Shown: in pieces, positions 1 through 7,326 of the stretch
Layout of the letters: each line of letters opens with the position of its first letter
Numbering within the stretch: position 1 is the first letter of the stretch
Assembly: GCA_030612605.1 (NCBI GenBank)
Contig: JAUWNO010000007.1
Span: 1 to 17,815 of the forward strand
Reading direction: 5' to 3'
DNA: 17,815 bases
From: Armatimonadota bacterium
Lineage (GTDB): Bacteria > Cloacimonadota > Cloacimonadia > Cloacimonadales > TCS61
The notes under the pieces: generated by a model
Seen by the model: the letters and a program-made list of their open reading frames with translations, nothing else
Database searches by the model: none
What the model was told of the DNA's origin: nothing
Translations under genes and position numbers: made by a program

Positions 1-365
1 TAAATATTCTACAGGCTACTTTTCTGGGAATGGAAAAAGCAGTGGAAAACCTTGAAGTAAAACCGGAAGTCTGCTTAATTGATGGTAACCAGCTTCCGGA
101 AAAATTGAAACATTCTGCTCAGGCAATTATAAAAGGTGACAGCAAATACGCATCGATTGCAGCCGCTTCAATTTTAGCAAAAGTTACTCGTGATAGGATA
201 ATGAGAGAACTTCATGAAAAATTCCCAGTCTATAATTTTAAGAAAAATAAAGGATATCCAACTAGGGAACATCTGGAAGCGATCTCGGAACATGGAATTA
301 TTTCGGTTCACAGAAAATCTTACAGACCGGTTCGCGAAGCGATTGATAAAAAAAAACGGCGGTGA
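1..365 (+). CDS. rnhB: Ribonuclease HII, C-terminal part (cut by window edge)
   Basis: This is the C-terminal part of RNase HII, which cuts the RNA strand of RNA-DNA hybrids and removes ribonucleotides misincorporated in DNA. The first complete codon is at position 3 and the reading frame is open from the edge, so the N-terminal catalytic Asp-Glu pair lies outside the window. Two other family hallmarks are visible: the Asp of IDGN and the Asp of KGDS, both metal ligands in known RNase HII enzymes. They are followed by the typical AAASILAKVTRD helix and the KGYPT...H motif. It ends with a basic KKKRR tail and TGA at 363-365. The last codons form the left arm of a terminator hairpin that serves the converging gene. 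It is the only plus-strand gene seen. Recognition is very secure. Confidence 0.95.
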   Translation, partial: NILQATFLGMEKAVENLEVKPEVCLIDGNQLPEKLKHSAQAIIKGDSKYASIAAASILAKVTRDRIMRELHEKFPVYNFKKNKGYPTREHLEAISEHGIISVHRKSYRPVREAIDKKKRR

Positions 366-378
366 AGAACCGCCGTTT
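354..378 (-). terminator. Rho-independent terminator shared by two converging genes
   Basis: A perfect 10-bp stem (354-363 with 369-378, AAACGGCGGT against ACCGCCGTTT) closes a 5-nt loop. On the minus strand it is followed by a run of T (complement of 348-353), so it mainly terminates the lipoprotein gene that ends at 393. The left arm is the last four codons of rnhB including its stop. On the plus strand the T tail is weak. Confidence 0.85.
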
Positions 379-392
379 GTACTTTGTAACAA

Positions 393-1268
393 CTATCTTT
401 TTCGCTCGATTTTAGATTCTTCTCTCGATGTACCTGTGTAAATTTCTGTTTTCATTCCACCGACAGGTTTATCAACTCTCTTAAATCTTGTGTATTCGAA
501 GATAACGGTTTCATCTAATGCAATATAATTCTCAAATAATTCAAAAACATTTCCCTCATCATCCTTAACTTGAACATCCCAATCTCCGGCTGTTACTGTC
601 CAGGTGACAGATTCACCGGGACCGATTGGAACAGTTATCAGATTGTCACCCCAGTTTGGATCATCGCTGGTAGTGATGTAAACCTCTTCAATATAAAATG
701 CAGCAGAATTGTTCCAGATTTCGATTGCACCACCATCAGCATTGATATGAAGCGTTGTTGTATTTCCTGCTTCAATAGTTTCTTCTACTTCGTCATAGAA
801 AACGTGAAAACCTTCATAAGCGACATCAACATTAATAATATCATCTTCAAGTAACTCCCAGCTTGTTTCATAGTTCTCACCAGAGTCGAGTTCTATTACA
901 TTGCCATTATCAATTGTGAACCACACTTCTCTTGAAGTTAAGTTGTTAATTAATAAGGTTCCATCTTCTGATTCTATTACGAATTTTGTAGTTGAACCAG
1001 CTTCCACAGTTTTTGTTACTGAATGAGATAGAACACCATCAAAACCATAATCGATAGTAACATCTTCTTCTTCATTACCAAAGATGCTTGTAGATAAGTT
1101 CCAGCTTTTTGAATAGCTGTCTCCAGAGTTAAGGATTTCCTCGGCTCCATCGTTAATCGTGAACCCGACCTGGCTAAGTGTCTCGTTAGTAATTTTGAGA
1201 GTGCCGTCGTCGCTGCAACCAGCTAAAAATAATACCAGCACTACTAATAGACCTAAAGTTTTTCTCAT
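393..1268 (-). CDS. Lipoprotein with three tandem beta-rich repeats, function unknown
   Basis: An exported lipoprotein of 291 residues. The N-terminus has a basic pair, a hydrophobic stretch and a lipobox LAGC with the acylated Cys at residue 18, followed by acidic SDDG. An Asp after the Cys would favour inner-membrane retention under the E. coli rule, which may not apply here. The mature part consists of three repeats of about 80 residues beginning DGTLKI (21), DGTLLI (102) and GGAIEI (179). The first two share G-T-L-x-I-x-N, V-x-F-T-I, SG-x-x-Y-x-x-SW and EAG-x-TT; the third is diverged. The protein is acidic apart from a basic last 30 residues. The start is supported by AGGAGG at 1275-1280. 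It stands alone, with its own terminator. I recognise no family and assign no function. Confidence 0.85.
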   Translation of the reverse strand: MRKTLGLLVVLVLFLAGCSDDGTLKITNETLSQVGFTINDGAEEILNSGDSYSKSWNLSTSIFGNEEEDVTIDYGFDGVLSHSVTKTVEAGSTTKFVIESEDGTLLINNLTSREVWFTIDNGNVIELDSGENYETSWELLEDDIINVDVAYEGFHVFYDEVEETIEAGNTTTLHINADGGAIEIWNNSAAFYIEEVYITTSDDPNWGDNLITVPIGPGESVTWTVTAGDWDVQVKDDEGNVFELFENYIALDETVIFEYTRFKRVDKPVGGMKTEIYTGTSREESKIERKR

Positions 1269-1348
1269 TTTTTTCCTCCTATTATTTGATTTTATTTAAT
1301 GAGTTCTGCATAATTAACTTTATATTTCTTGAACAAAACCTCTACTAA

Positions 1349-1377
1349 ATATTTTGAATTTCGACTATTCCTGTCAA
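1349..1377 (-). promoter_or_regulatory. Possible sigma70 promoter of the lipoprotein gene
   Basis: A perfect TTGACA (complement of 1372-1377) lies 17 bp before AAATAT (1349-1354), a weak -10 match. It is about 80 nt upstream of the start codon. The -35 is good and the -10 poor, so this is tentative in such AT-rich DNA. Confidence 0.3.
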
Positions 1378-1380
1378 ATA

Positions 1381-1700
1381 CTTTTTTTATTAATATAAGA
1401 GTATTAATTTTTATTACAGATTTGTGTTTAGTTATCCTTAGTAAAACTGAACAAGTTATTCATAAAGATATTTACCTTGGTTTAATATTTTTCTAGTAGA
1501 TTCTATGCGGTTTGCCTTGATTTTATTAAAAGAATAAAAACATAAAATAGAAAATATTCATATTAATATTTGTATACCAAAGGACACACTTTTTTTTATG
1601 AAAAAATATTTAAAGATATGTCCGATTTAACCAATTTACTTCACAGTGTTTCTTTAAAACCGTCTCGGTGTTGCATAATTCTCAAAACAAGTTTATCATA
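1381..1700. other. Gene-free AT-rich spacer
   Basis: I find no convincing gene on either strand. A 63-codon frame starting at 1570 on the plus strand has no ribosome binding site and runs through the hairpins described separately, so I do not call it. The segment is very AT-rich until about 1650, where composition turns GC-rich. Confidence 0.5.
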
Positions 1701-1703
1701 TTC

Positions 1704-1753
1704 CGACCGGGGCGGTCGTCTCAAACCTTTCCTTCAACCGGGACGGTTGAAGG
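1704..1753. repeat. Two adjacent GC-rich hairpins sharing words with tRNA-Ser
   Basis: The first hairpin is CGACCG-GGG-CGGTCG (1704-1718). The second is a perfect 10-bp stem CCTTCAACCG with CGGTTGAAGG around a GGA loop (1731-1753). Neither has a T tract suited to termination. The first contains CGGGGCGGTC and the second CGGTTGAA. Both words also occur in the nearby tRNA-Ser gene, on the opposite strand, in its anticodon-stem and D-arm region. In such AT-rich surroundings this is unlikely to be pure composition. The role is unknown. Confidence 0.6.
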
Positions 1754-1798
1754 GTCGATAAAGCCAAGCAACAAATTAACCAGTTCACTAATTAACAA

Positions 1799-1820
1799 AA
1801 AAACTGCTTTCGCAGTTTTT
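1799..1820 (-). terminator. Terminator of tRNA-Ser
   Basis: On the minus strand, just after the CCA end of the tRNA, a stem with CTGC-GAAA-GCAG core (a GNRA-type tetraloop) is extended by A-T pairs and runs into a T tract. The position and form fit a classic intrinsic terminator. Confidence 0.85.
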
Positions 1821-1825
1821 TAATC

Positions 1826-1916
1826 TGGCGGAGAGTCAGGGATTCGAACCCTGGGTTCCGATAATCGGAACAACGGTTTTCGAGACCGCCCCGTTCAACC
1901 GCTCCGGCAACTCTCC
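1826..1916 (-). tRNA. tRNA-Ser (anticodon CGA)
   Basis: The minus strand folds as a class II tRNA. The acceptor arm GGAGAGT pairs with ACTCTCC. There is a D arm with GGTTGAA, and an anticodon loop CTCGAAA giving anticodon CGA, which reads UCG. The long variable arm TTCCGATTATCGGAA is typical of serine tRNAs, and the T arm is CAGGG-TTCGAAT-CCCTG. Discriminator G and CCA are encoded (CCA at 1826-1828). A terminator follows directly. Confidence 0.97.
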
Positions 1917-2091
1917 GGAATTTATCATTTACTATTGAATATTGACTATTCAAATAAATACATTTTATGATTTACTGTGATTTTATCATATTATTAAAAA
2001 ATAACAATTTCTTGAGTACATTAAATTCTCGACATATTGAATTTCTCTTGCTACGGAAGGAGTAAGTGGTATCGAGTGTAATACATAACGG

Positions 2092-3108
2092 TTATCCAAT
2101 AAACTCATTACCCACTTTTCGTGCACGTTCCGGTTTATCCAGATTTATATTCAAAGCCAAGCCGATTTCAACTAATAAATTCCATCCTGCACTTAAATAT
2201 ACATAAGGATTCATCTCACCGGCATCCGGAACACGTATTGTCATAAAAGGAGTATCTCTATCAGCAATGGCTATTACTGTCAGTCCAACACCTTTTACCA
2301 GAACATCCTGAAATTTTTCAATTTCATCATCGATCGGATCAATTACAAAAACAATATCGTTTTTATCCATTACTTCTTCAATGCCGTGAACAGCATAGGT
2401 TCCTTCCAGAAAGTCCGATTTTTTACGGGTGATTTCATTTGTTTTGAGGGTCAGTTCTTCTGCTACACCATCATTATAACCTGCAAAATAAATGGTTGGA
2501 GCTTTAGTTGCTGCTTCGATTATACTCGGTTCAATCTGCATTGTCAGTGCCTTTTCAATCTTTCCTGCCAATTCCGAACATATTGTTGCAGTATTTTTCT
2601 TATTTATATACCAGAGAATCGATTCATAAAACAGAGCTTGTTCAATCACACTCTTTGTAGCTGCTACTGCTTGTTCCCAGCCACAAGTGAGAATAAACGT
2701 TTCTTTGCAAGCTTGTTCCAGAAGGGTTCCTTTGTTAGCGGATAAAGCAAAACGATTTTCATTACAAATTTCAGCCAACTTTTTCGCAAGTAATACAACC
2801 TCTTTGGTTCGCCCTGAATTTGATGCACAGAAAACAGCAAATTTGGAAAGATCATATTGGGCAGATTGACGGGAACCGTCAGTGAAAATACTGAGATCCA
2901 GCCCCCAGGTAAGAGCTTTACGAATAGCATTTTTTGCTGGAAAGATTCGACTGGAACCTTCGCCTGTGAGAAACAGTTTGCCAACAGATTTAATTTTCTC
3001 TGCCACTTCTTTTGTCTGGTTCGGATTAAAATTATTCACTACATCGATGGTATCCATCATTTCTTGAACTAATGCATACTTTGAATATTTTACTTCATTA
3101 AGATTCAT
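2092..3108 (-). CDS. Two-SIS-domain sugar-phosphate isomerase-like protein
   Basis: A 338-residue cytoplasmic protein resembling the isomerase half of glucosamine-6-phosphate synthase (GlmS), without a glutaminase domain. SIS domain 1 spans about 30-170, with GEGSSR near 49-54 and the phosphate-binding ASNSGRT at 95-101. EQAVAATK at 145-152 matches the EIGVASTK helix of GlmS. SIS domain 2 spans about 195-320, with ELTLKTNEI and an AVHGIEE segment whose His aligns with the catalytic His of GlmS. The tail NLDKPERARKVG mirrors the GlmS C-terminal loop. It probably binds an amino- or keto-sugar phosphate; AgaS/FrlB-type deaminase-isomerases are alternatives. I chose the ATG at 3108 because AGGAGA lies 6 nt upstream, against an upstream in-frame start at 3147 that adds 13 lysine-rich residues. 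Confidence 0.85.
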   Translation of the reverse strand: MNLNEVKYSKYALVQEMMDTIDVVNNFNPNQTKEVAEKIKSVGKLFLTGEGSSRIFPAKNAIRKALTWGLDLSIFTDGSRQSAQYDLSKFAVFCASNSGRTKEVVLLAKKLAEICNENRFALSANKGTLLEQACKETFILTCGWEQAVAATKSVIEQALFYESILWYINKKNTATICSELAGKIEKALTMQIEPSIIEAATKAPTIYFAGYNDGVAEELTLKTNEITRKKSDFLEGTYAVHGIEEVMDKNDIVFVIDPIDDEIEKFQDVLVKGVGLTVIAIADRDTPFMTIRVPDAGEMNPYVYLSAGWNLLVEIGLALNINLDKPERARKVGNEFIG

Positions 3109-3201
3109 AAACTTTCTCCTTTTTTTCCTTTCCGAAGCTTCCACCACAGGAATTCTTCCAACTAAGATTCGGAAAGTTACTGTTTATTTTTCTTTGTCAG
3201 A

Positions 3202-3217
3202 ACGTCGTGAACGACGT
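3202..3217. repeat. 16-bp near-continuous palindrome
   Basis: ACGTCGT-GA-ACGACGT is a 7-bp dyad with a 2-nt centre. It is too tight for a stable RNA hairpin without opening its central pairs, so it could be an operator or simply an element of an intergenic repeat. It has no T tract. Confidence 0.45.
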
Positions 3218-3241
3218 ATTATCCTTTTATACCTCTTGTGT

Positions 3242-3261
3242 CCCACACCTAAAGGAGTGGG
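3242..3261. repeat. REP-like hairpin
   Basis: CCCACACCT-AA-AGGAGTGGG forms a 9-bp stem with one A-A mismatch and a 2-nt apical gap. Short GC-rich imperfect palindromes ending in GTGGG resemble REP elements mobilised by REP-associated tyrosine transposases. No transposase is in the window, so the assignment is by appearance only. Confidence 0.4.
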
Positions 3262-3438
3262 TTATTGATTATCCGGCAATTTTACAATTTCAAATTACCA
3301 ATGACGTCTATCAATATTATGAAATTAATTTTCATGATTTATGTTATAATACCTTAATGATTTACAAAACTATTTAATACCTTTCATATAAGGACAATAC
3401 AGCAATTCCCAACTCACGCTCCTTTTAGTCGTTGCGAG

Positions 3439-5652
3439 TCAGGTCTTGCTAATTCTCTTTTTGATTTCTTCTATTAATTTCTTGAAATGTTCTGTTTCAT
3501 TTCGTACTTGTTTCACAAAACTGTTGTCTTCAATTGTTCCAATCGCAGCAGTCATCTCAGCCAAATTTCTGTAGGTTGCCTGACGGAACGGATTATCAAA
3601 ATCCTTTTTCCGGGAAACATAAACCTGGTCCCGGATAAATTCCTGGATTTCTTCCGCTTTATCTAAGGCTGATACCCATTGCTCTTTTGTAAGGATATCT
3701 GTTCCAAGTATTTCGCAGAGTGTTTCATACGCATGTTTTTGCTTTTCCGATGGATATTTTTCCCAAAGAGTATCATACCTTTGATGGATTTCTGTCCACT
3801 TAGTCAGTTTGCCGGACCCAATATCAGCCCGCATTTGATCGACATCTTCTTCAGAAATAAGTTGTCCTCCAAGGTTTACCCATTTTTTTTTACGCTTTCC
3901 TTTCAAAGATTGACACATCGATGAAAGATCAGCTTCCGGATTTACATTCATATATTCCATCAGATTCTTAATCCCATAATAATGAAGCATATCACAATAG
4001 GCATGATAAGATTTATACACCTTTATAATCACAACTTTCCGCTTGGATTTTTCCATGTTCTCACCAAGAATTTCTAAAATGTTTACATGCTCTTCAGGTC
4101 CTGAAAGAAGCTCGCGTCCAATCTGGGTGAGTTCTTTCTCATCTTTATTTTCTGTTGAATCACCCTTGTTTCGTAAGCTGGCTTTAGCAGTCCATATTTC
4201 CAACAATCGAAGAGCACAAAATATCTCTTCTACAGTATCAGGAGCCAGAGAATCAAACTCAATATTTTGAACCTTGTTTCTACGCTTATCACGATTCATG
4301 AACTTCCAGGTATTTCTTGCCAGAGCATACATATTGTATAACCACCAGAAAGCCGGCAAAATTTCTAATTGATCTTTTGCTTCATTGTTGTTGAGAAGTG
4401 AAAATGGTAGCGGTATATCAAGTTCGGCAGGATAAGCTGCTTTGGAAAGAAGTACAAAAGAAGCGAACCGACAGGAATGCTTGACACTCGTGCATAATCC
4501 CGGCCAGAATCCACGCCCTGCTTGAATTTCATTATCGTTTGCCCTGCTATTATGATTTGAACCGATTGTAGCACCTGCTGCTATGTTACTTTGACCCATC
4601 ACGAGAGATGCAACAAGAAATGAATTGTTATGATGCTGTTCGTGAGCAGGGAAGATGAGATTGTTTAATATTTCACAGCAGGAAATGGTGGAATTATCTC
4701 CAAGAAATGAGTTGATAAGCCGTGCTCCGTATTTAAGATTTGAATTATCACCTAAAATAAATCGTATTGCTTTACATCCATAGAAAATATGGCAGCCAAA
4801 ACCGATTATCCCATTTACTAATTCTACTCCTTCTCCTATCTGGGTACGTTCTGCTTCTGAAGAATTGACAGTAAGATTTTTAAGTTTATTAGCACCTTTA
4901 ATGTAACAATGTGAACCCACCTTGACATCCTTGAGAATACGGGAATTCTTTATCACACACTGATTTCCTATCGAACCGTAAAAACCACGATGAGAATCAA
5001 AACTGTTTTGCGTGATTTCTTTCAGTCTTTCTTGCAAGGCTGCATCATCGCGATATTTTGCCCAAATATAAGCATCAGCAGTTATCATACTATCAAAAGG
5101 TAAAATCTTACGACATCCGGTTTCATTCATCAAATCCAGCCATATACGCACTTTTTCCGATTCACCTTCTTTGATAATCCCATTGCCGAATTTTGCATGA
5201 TTAGTTGTATGAACTTCGTCGATATTGGAAAGTATGCAACGATTTCCTATAATGTAATGTGATAAATATCGGACATGATGAATTGCTACATCATCTCCAA
5301 TATCACAAGAAATAATAGTACTGTTTGTAATGCCTACCGGCAACTTAAGCTCATGATGTTCAAGAATTATATTTCGTACACTGCCGATTCGTATAAGCCC
5401 GAAAAATTCCGAATCGCTTATCTGTCCGGGATCAAATTGATCTGTAACGAGTATTTCGTCCCAGTTGCTGGAAGTATTGTTATTTTTTATAAGCCTGTTC
5501 ACTTCATCCGAACGTAGGTGTCGCCACTCTGCTTTTGATTTTGGATTCTGGATGTTGCGATAATAATACTCATCCTTTCCATTTGGAATGTACTCTTCAG
5601 GAATAAAATTTCTACCAAGGCTATTTGCCGTAAGAATCGAGACAGTATCCAT
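3439..5652 (-). CDS. DUF4954 family protein, left-handed beta-helix fold
   Basis: A 737-residue cytoplasmic protein with no signal peptide or membrane segment. From about residue 80 to 400 it shows repeated short hydrophobic-Gly/Asn turns (for example CDIGDDVAIHH, IIGNRCILSN, VKVGSHCYIKGANKL, ILGDNSNLKYGARLINS, GDNSTISCCEILNN), the pattern of hexapeptide left-handed beta-helices found in nucleotidyl- and acyltransferases. The remainder is mostly helical and charged, with a coiled-coil-like last 30 residues. The start motif MDTVSILTANSLGRNF and the overall order match DUF4954, a family of unknown function seen in Bacteroidetes, spirochaetes and Cloacimonadota. GAGGAG lies about 7 nt before the ATG at 5652. 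Binding of a sugar nucleotide or similar ligand is only a guess from the fold. Confidence 0.8.
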   Translation of the reverse strand: MDTVSILTANSLGRNFIPEEYIPNGKDEYYYRNIQNPKSKAEWRHLRSDEVNRLIKNNNTSSNWDEILVTDQFDPGQISDSEFFGLIRIGSVRNIILEHHELKLPVGITNSTIISCDIGDDVAIHHVRYLSHYIIGNRCILSNIDEVHTTNHAKFGNGIIKEGESEKVRIWLDLMNETGCRKILPFDSMITADAYIWAKYRDDAALQERLKEITQNSFDSHRGFYGSIGNQCVIKNSRILKDVKVGSHCYIKGANKLKNLTVNSSEAERTQIGEGVELVNGIIGFGCHIFYGCKAIRFILGDNSNLKYGARLINSFLGDNSTISCCEILNNLIFPAHEQHHNNSFLVASLVMGQSNIAAGATIGSNHNSRANDNEIQAGRGFWPGLCTSVKHSCRFASFVLLSKAAYPAELDIPLPFSLLNNNEAKDQLEILPAFWWLYNMYALARNTWKFMNRDKRRNKVQNIEFDSLAPDTVEEIFCALRLLEIWTAKASLRNKGDSTENKDEKELTQIGRELLSGPEEHVNILEILGENMEKSKRKVVIIKVYKSYHAYCDMLHYYGIKNLMEYMNVNPEADLSSMCQSLKGKRKKKWVNLGGQLISEEDVDQMRADIGSGKLTKWTEIHQRYDTLWEKYPSEKQKHAYETLCEILGTDILTKEQWVSALDKAEEIQEFIRDQVYVSRKKDFDNPFRQATYRNLAEMTAAIGTIEDNSFVKQVRNETEHFKKLIEEIKKRISKT

Positions 5653-5805
5653 ATTATACTCCTCTTAATTATTTTTTTTAACAAAATCGTAGAGAGAAAA
5701 CAAATTCACTTTTTATGTGTCAAATTAAAAATACCGGAAATTAAGCTTCACACAGCTACGCCAAAATCAAAATGAGAAGGAGAAAGGCAGAACAGGAAAA
5801 TGGAG

Positions 5806-5877
5806 CTACAACTTTTTTCGAAAAATATCTACTATCCTTTCAGCGGTTTTTCCATCCCAGAATCAGGGAAAATTCCC
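5806..5877 (-). pseudogene. Relic of a second wecB 3' end
   Basis: The minus strand reads GNFP*FWDGKTAERIVDIFRKKL and stops with TAG at 5806-5808. The C-terminus of the intact WecB nearby reads GKIPKFWDGKTAERIVEIFREK. Thirty-five bases are identical (5829-5863 and 6125-6159). The codons beyond differ, several of them silently (for example CGA for AGG), so the relic is not a fresh copy. An in-frame TGA replaces a Lys codon, and homology is lost upstream of it. Together with the intact end of wecB it brackets the antitoxin gene. Confidence 0.8.
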
Positions 5878-5885
5878 AGTGAATG

Positions 5886-6092
5886 TTATAAACTCAGCTT
5901 AAGTTTTTTATGAGATTTTGCACAATCTTGAAGAAACAAGTTAATAAGATTCTGATAAGGAATTCCTGTTTCTTCGGCTAATTTTTTAAAGTAGTCGATA
6001 ACATCAACTCCCAGACGTAATGTAACTTGTTTTTTCAGATATTTTATGTAAGGATTTTTTATTGAGTTTGAAAAATCATACTCTTTTCTCAT
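5886..6092 (-). CDS. Orphan CopG/BrnA-type ribbon-helix-helix antitoxin
   Basis: A 68-residue basic protein. The segment KKQVTLRLGVDVIDYFKKL followed by AEETGIPYQNLINLFLQDCA matches the CopG/BrnA-like antitoxin family: a beta strand that contacts DNA, then two helices, with the conserved GIPYQ-x-LIN turn. These proteins normally neutralise a small RNase toxin and repress their own operon. No toxin gene lies on either side: wecB ends 12 nt upstream and only a wecB relic lies downstream. Its ribosome binding site is poor, so translation may depend on coupling to wecB. It may regulate wecB expression, be a decaying leftover, or act in trans with a distant toxin. Confidence 0.75.
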   Translation of the reverse strand: MRKEYDFSNSIKNPYIKYLKKQVTLRLGVDVIDYFKKLAEETGIPYQNLINLFLQDCAKSHKKLKLSL

Positions 6093-6104
6093 AATAAAAC
6101 CAAA

Positions 6105-7199
6105 TTATTTTTCCCTAAATATTTCTACTATCCTTTCAGCGGTTTTTCCATCCCAGAATTTGGGAATTTTTCCTTTTTTTGTCTTACCGTTCAATATTTC
6201 TTTTGCTTCTTTTATGATGTCTTCAGTTTCGAGTTTCACCAGCTTATTTGTCCCTTCTGTGATTGTGATGGGTCTTTCTGTGTTCGGTCTTAAAGTAAGG
6301 CAGGGAATTCCAAAAAAGGTAGTTTCTTCCTGTATTCCACCGGAATCCGTGAGAATAAATTTTGCTTCCATTTCTAGCTTAATAAAGTCATAATATCCTA
6401 TCGGATCAATAAGAAGCAGGTTTTTCATTTTTTCTACTTTCTCGTTCAAACCAAAGATTTTTATCTGCTTTTTTGCTCTGGGATGAATGGGAAAAACCAG
6501 TTTAATAGATTTAGATATCTCTTCAAATGCATTTAAGATTTTCAGGAAACCTTCTTTATTATCGACATTGGAAGGACGGTGCAAAGTTATCAAAACAAAT
6601 TCATGAGGTTTAAGTCCATATTCTTCAAGAATATTAGAATTACCGGCTTTTTCTTTATATTGAACCAGCGAATCTATCATTATATTTCCCACGAAATATA
6701 TCTTTCCTTTGGAAATGCCTTCCTTAAGAAGATTCATATCTCCATCCGGAGATGGTGTGAGCAGAAAGTCGGAAATCGCATCTGTCATCAGCCTGTTCAG
6801 TTCTTCCGGCATTGTTCTATCAAAACTACGTAATCCGGCTTCGAGATGTGCAACCTGAATATGAAGTTTTGCTGCATCAAGAGCACAGGCAATAGTGCTG
6901 TTCACATCTCCGGCAACAATTACCAGATCAGGTTTATCTTTCAGCAGAACTGCTTCATATCTCTCCATTATCTTGCCTGTTTGCTCTCCATGAGTTCCGG
7001 AGCCAACTTCCAGGTATTCGTCGGGAACAGGCATTTGCAGATCGTCGAAGAAGAACTTACTCATTCGTTCGTCATAATGCTGTCCTGTATGGATCAACTT
7101 AACTTCAAATTCTTCGGGGAATTTTGCGAATTCTTTAAAAAGCGGAGCCATCTTCATAAAGTTCGGTCTGGCACCTACTACGAGGTGAATCTTTTTCAT
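6105..7199 (-). CDS. wecB: UDP-N-acetylglucosamine 2-epimerase (non-hydrolysing)
   Basis: A cytoplasmic enzyme of 364 residues, the normal length, that interconverts UDP-GlcNAc and UDP-ManNAc for surface polysaccharide synthesis. GT-B fold motifs appear in order: GARPNFMK (9-16), HTGQHYD (37-43), AGDVNS (96-101), HLEAGLRS (118-125), MPEELNR (130-136), LHRPSNVD (206-213), PIHPR (237-241), DSGGIQEE (285-292) and RPNTERPIT (304-312). Residues matching known catalytic positions are present (Asp98, Glu120, Glu132, His207). AGGAA precedes the ATG at 7199. No other polysaccharide genes are adjacent. The 3' end is duplicated as a relic at 5806-5877. Confidence 0.97.
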   Translation of the reverse strand: MKKIHLVVGARPNFMKMAPLFKEFAKFPEEFEVKLIHTGQHYDERMSKFFFDDLQMPVPDEYLEVGSGTHGEQTGKIMERYEAVLLKDKPDLVIVAGDVNSTIACALDAAKLHIQVAHLEAGLRSFDRTMPEELNRLMTDAISDFLLTPSPDGDMNLLKEGISKGKIYFVGNIMIDSLVQYKEKAGNSNILEEYGLKPHEFVLITLHRPSNVDNKEGFLKILNAFEEISKSIKLVFPIHPRAKKQIKIFGLNEKVEKMKNLLLIDPIGYYDFIKLEMEAKFILTDSGGIQEETTFFGIPCLTLRPNTERPITITEGTNKLVKLETEDIIKEAKEILNGKTKKGKIPKFWDGKTAERIVEIFREK

Positions 7200-7285
7200 A
7201 TTTATTCCTTTTTTTGCTCACCAGTCTTCGTTAAAACTACGACTTGGCAAGCGGATTTTCACGGATTCAACGGATTGAGTTTCCC

Positions 7286-7326
7286 AATAAATCCCCCTGA
7301 GGAGGGGGAATAAAAGGGGGTTTATT
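7286..7326. repeat. G/C-run hairpin between mnmA and wecB
   Basis: The segment holds three C or G runs that can pair in two ways: CCCCCT with AGGGGG around GAGG (7293-7308), or a longer AATAAA-CCCCC with GGGGG-TTTATT stem (7286-7326, one bulged T). It overlaps the mnmA stop codon. It could act as a weak terminator for mnmA or be a dispersed intergenic element. Just beside it, 7249-7280 carries three degenerate CGGATT words. Confidence 0.55.

Larger units (their letters stand above)
3109..3438. other. Spacer with two dyads, no gene
   Basis: About 330 bases between the SIS gene and the DUF4954 gene hold no credible reading frame. They contain two hairpins listed separately (3202-3217 and 3242-3261). 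Just after the DUF4954 stop there is an imperfect stem on the minus strand (ACTCGC with GC-GT-GAGT, about 3411-3438), which is a weak candidate for its terminator. Confidence 0.5.

Noticed and set aside
1570..1761. 63-codon plus-strand frame
   Set aside because: It has no ribosome binding site, an odd composition, and its end is formed by two hairpins.
5886..6092. Complete toxin-antitoxin pair
   Set aside because: No toxin-sized frame with a BrnT or RelE pattern is next to the antitoxin gene.
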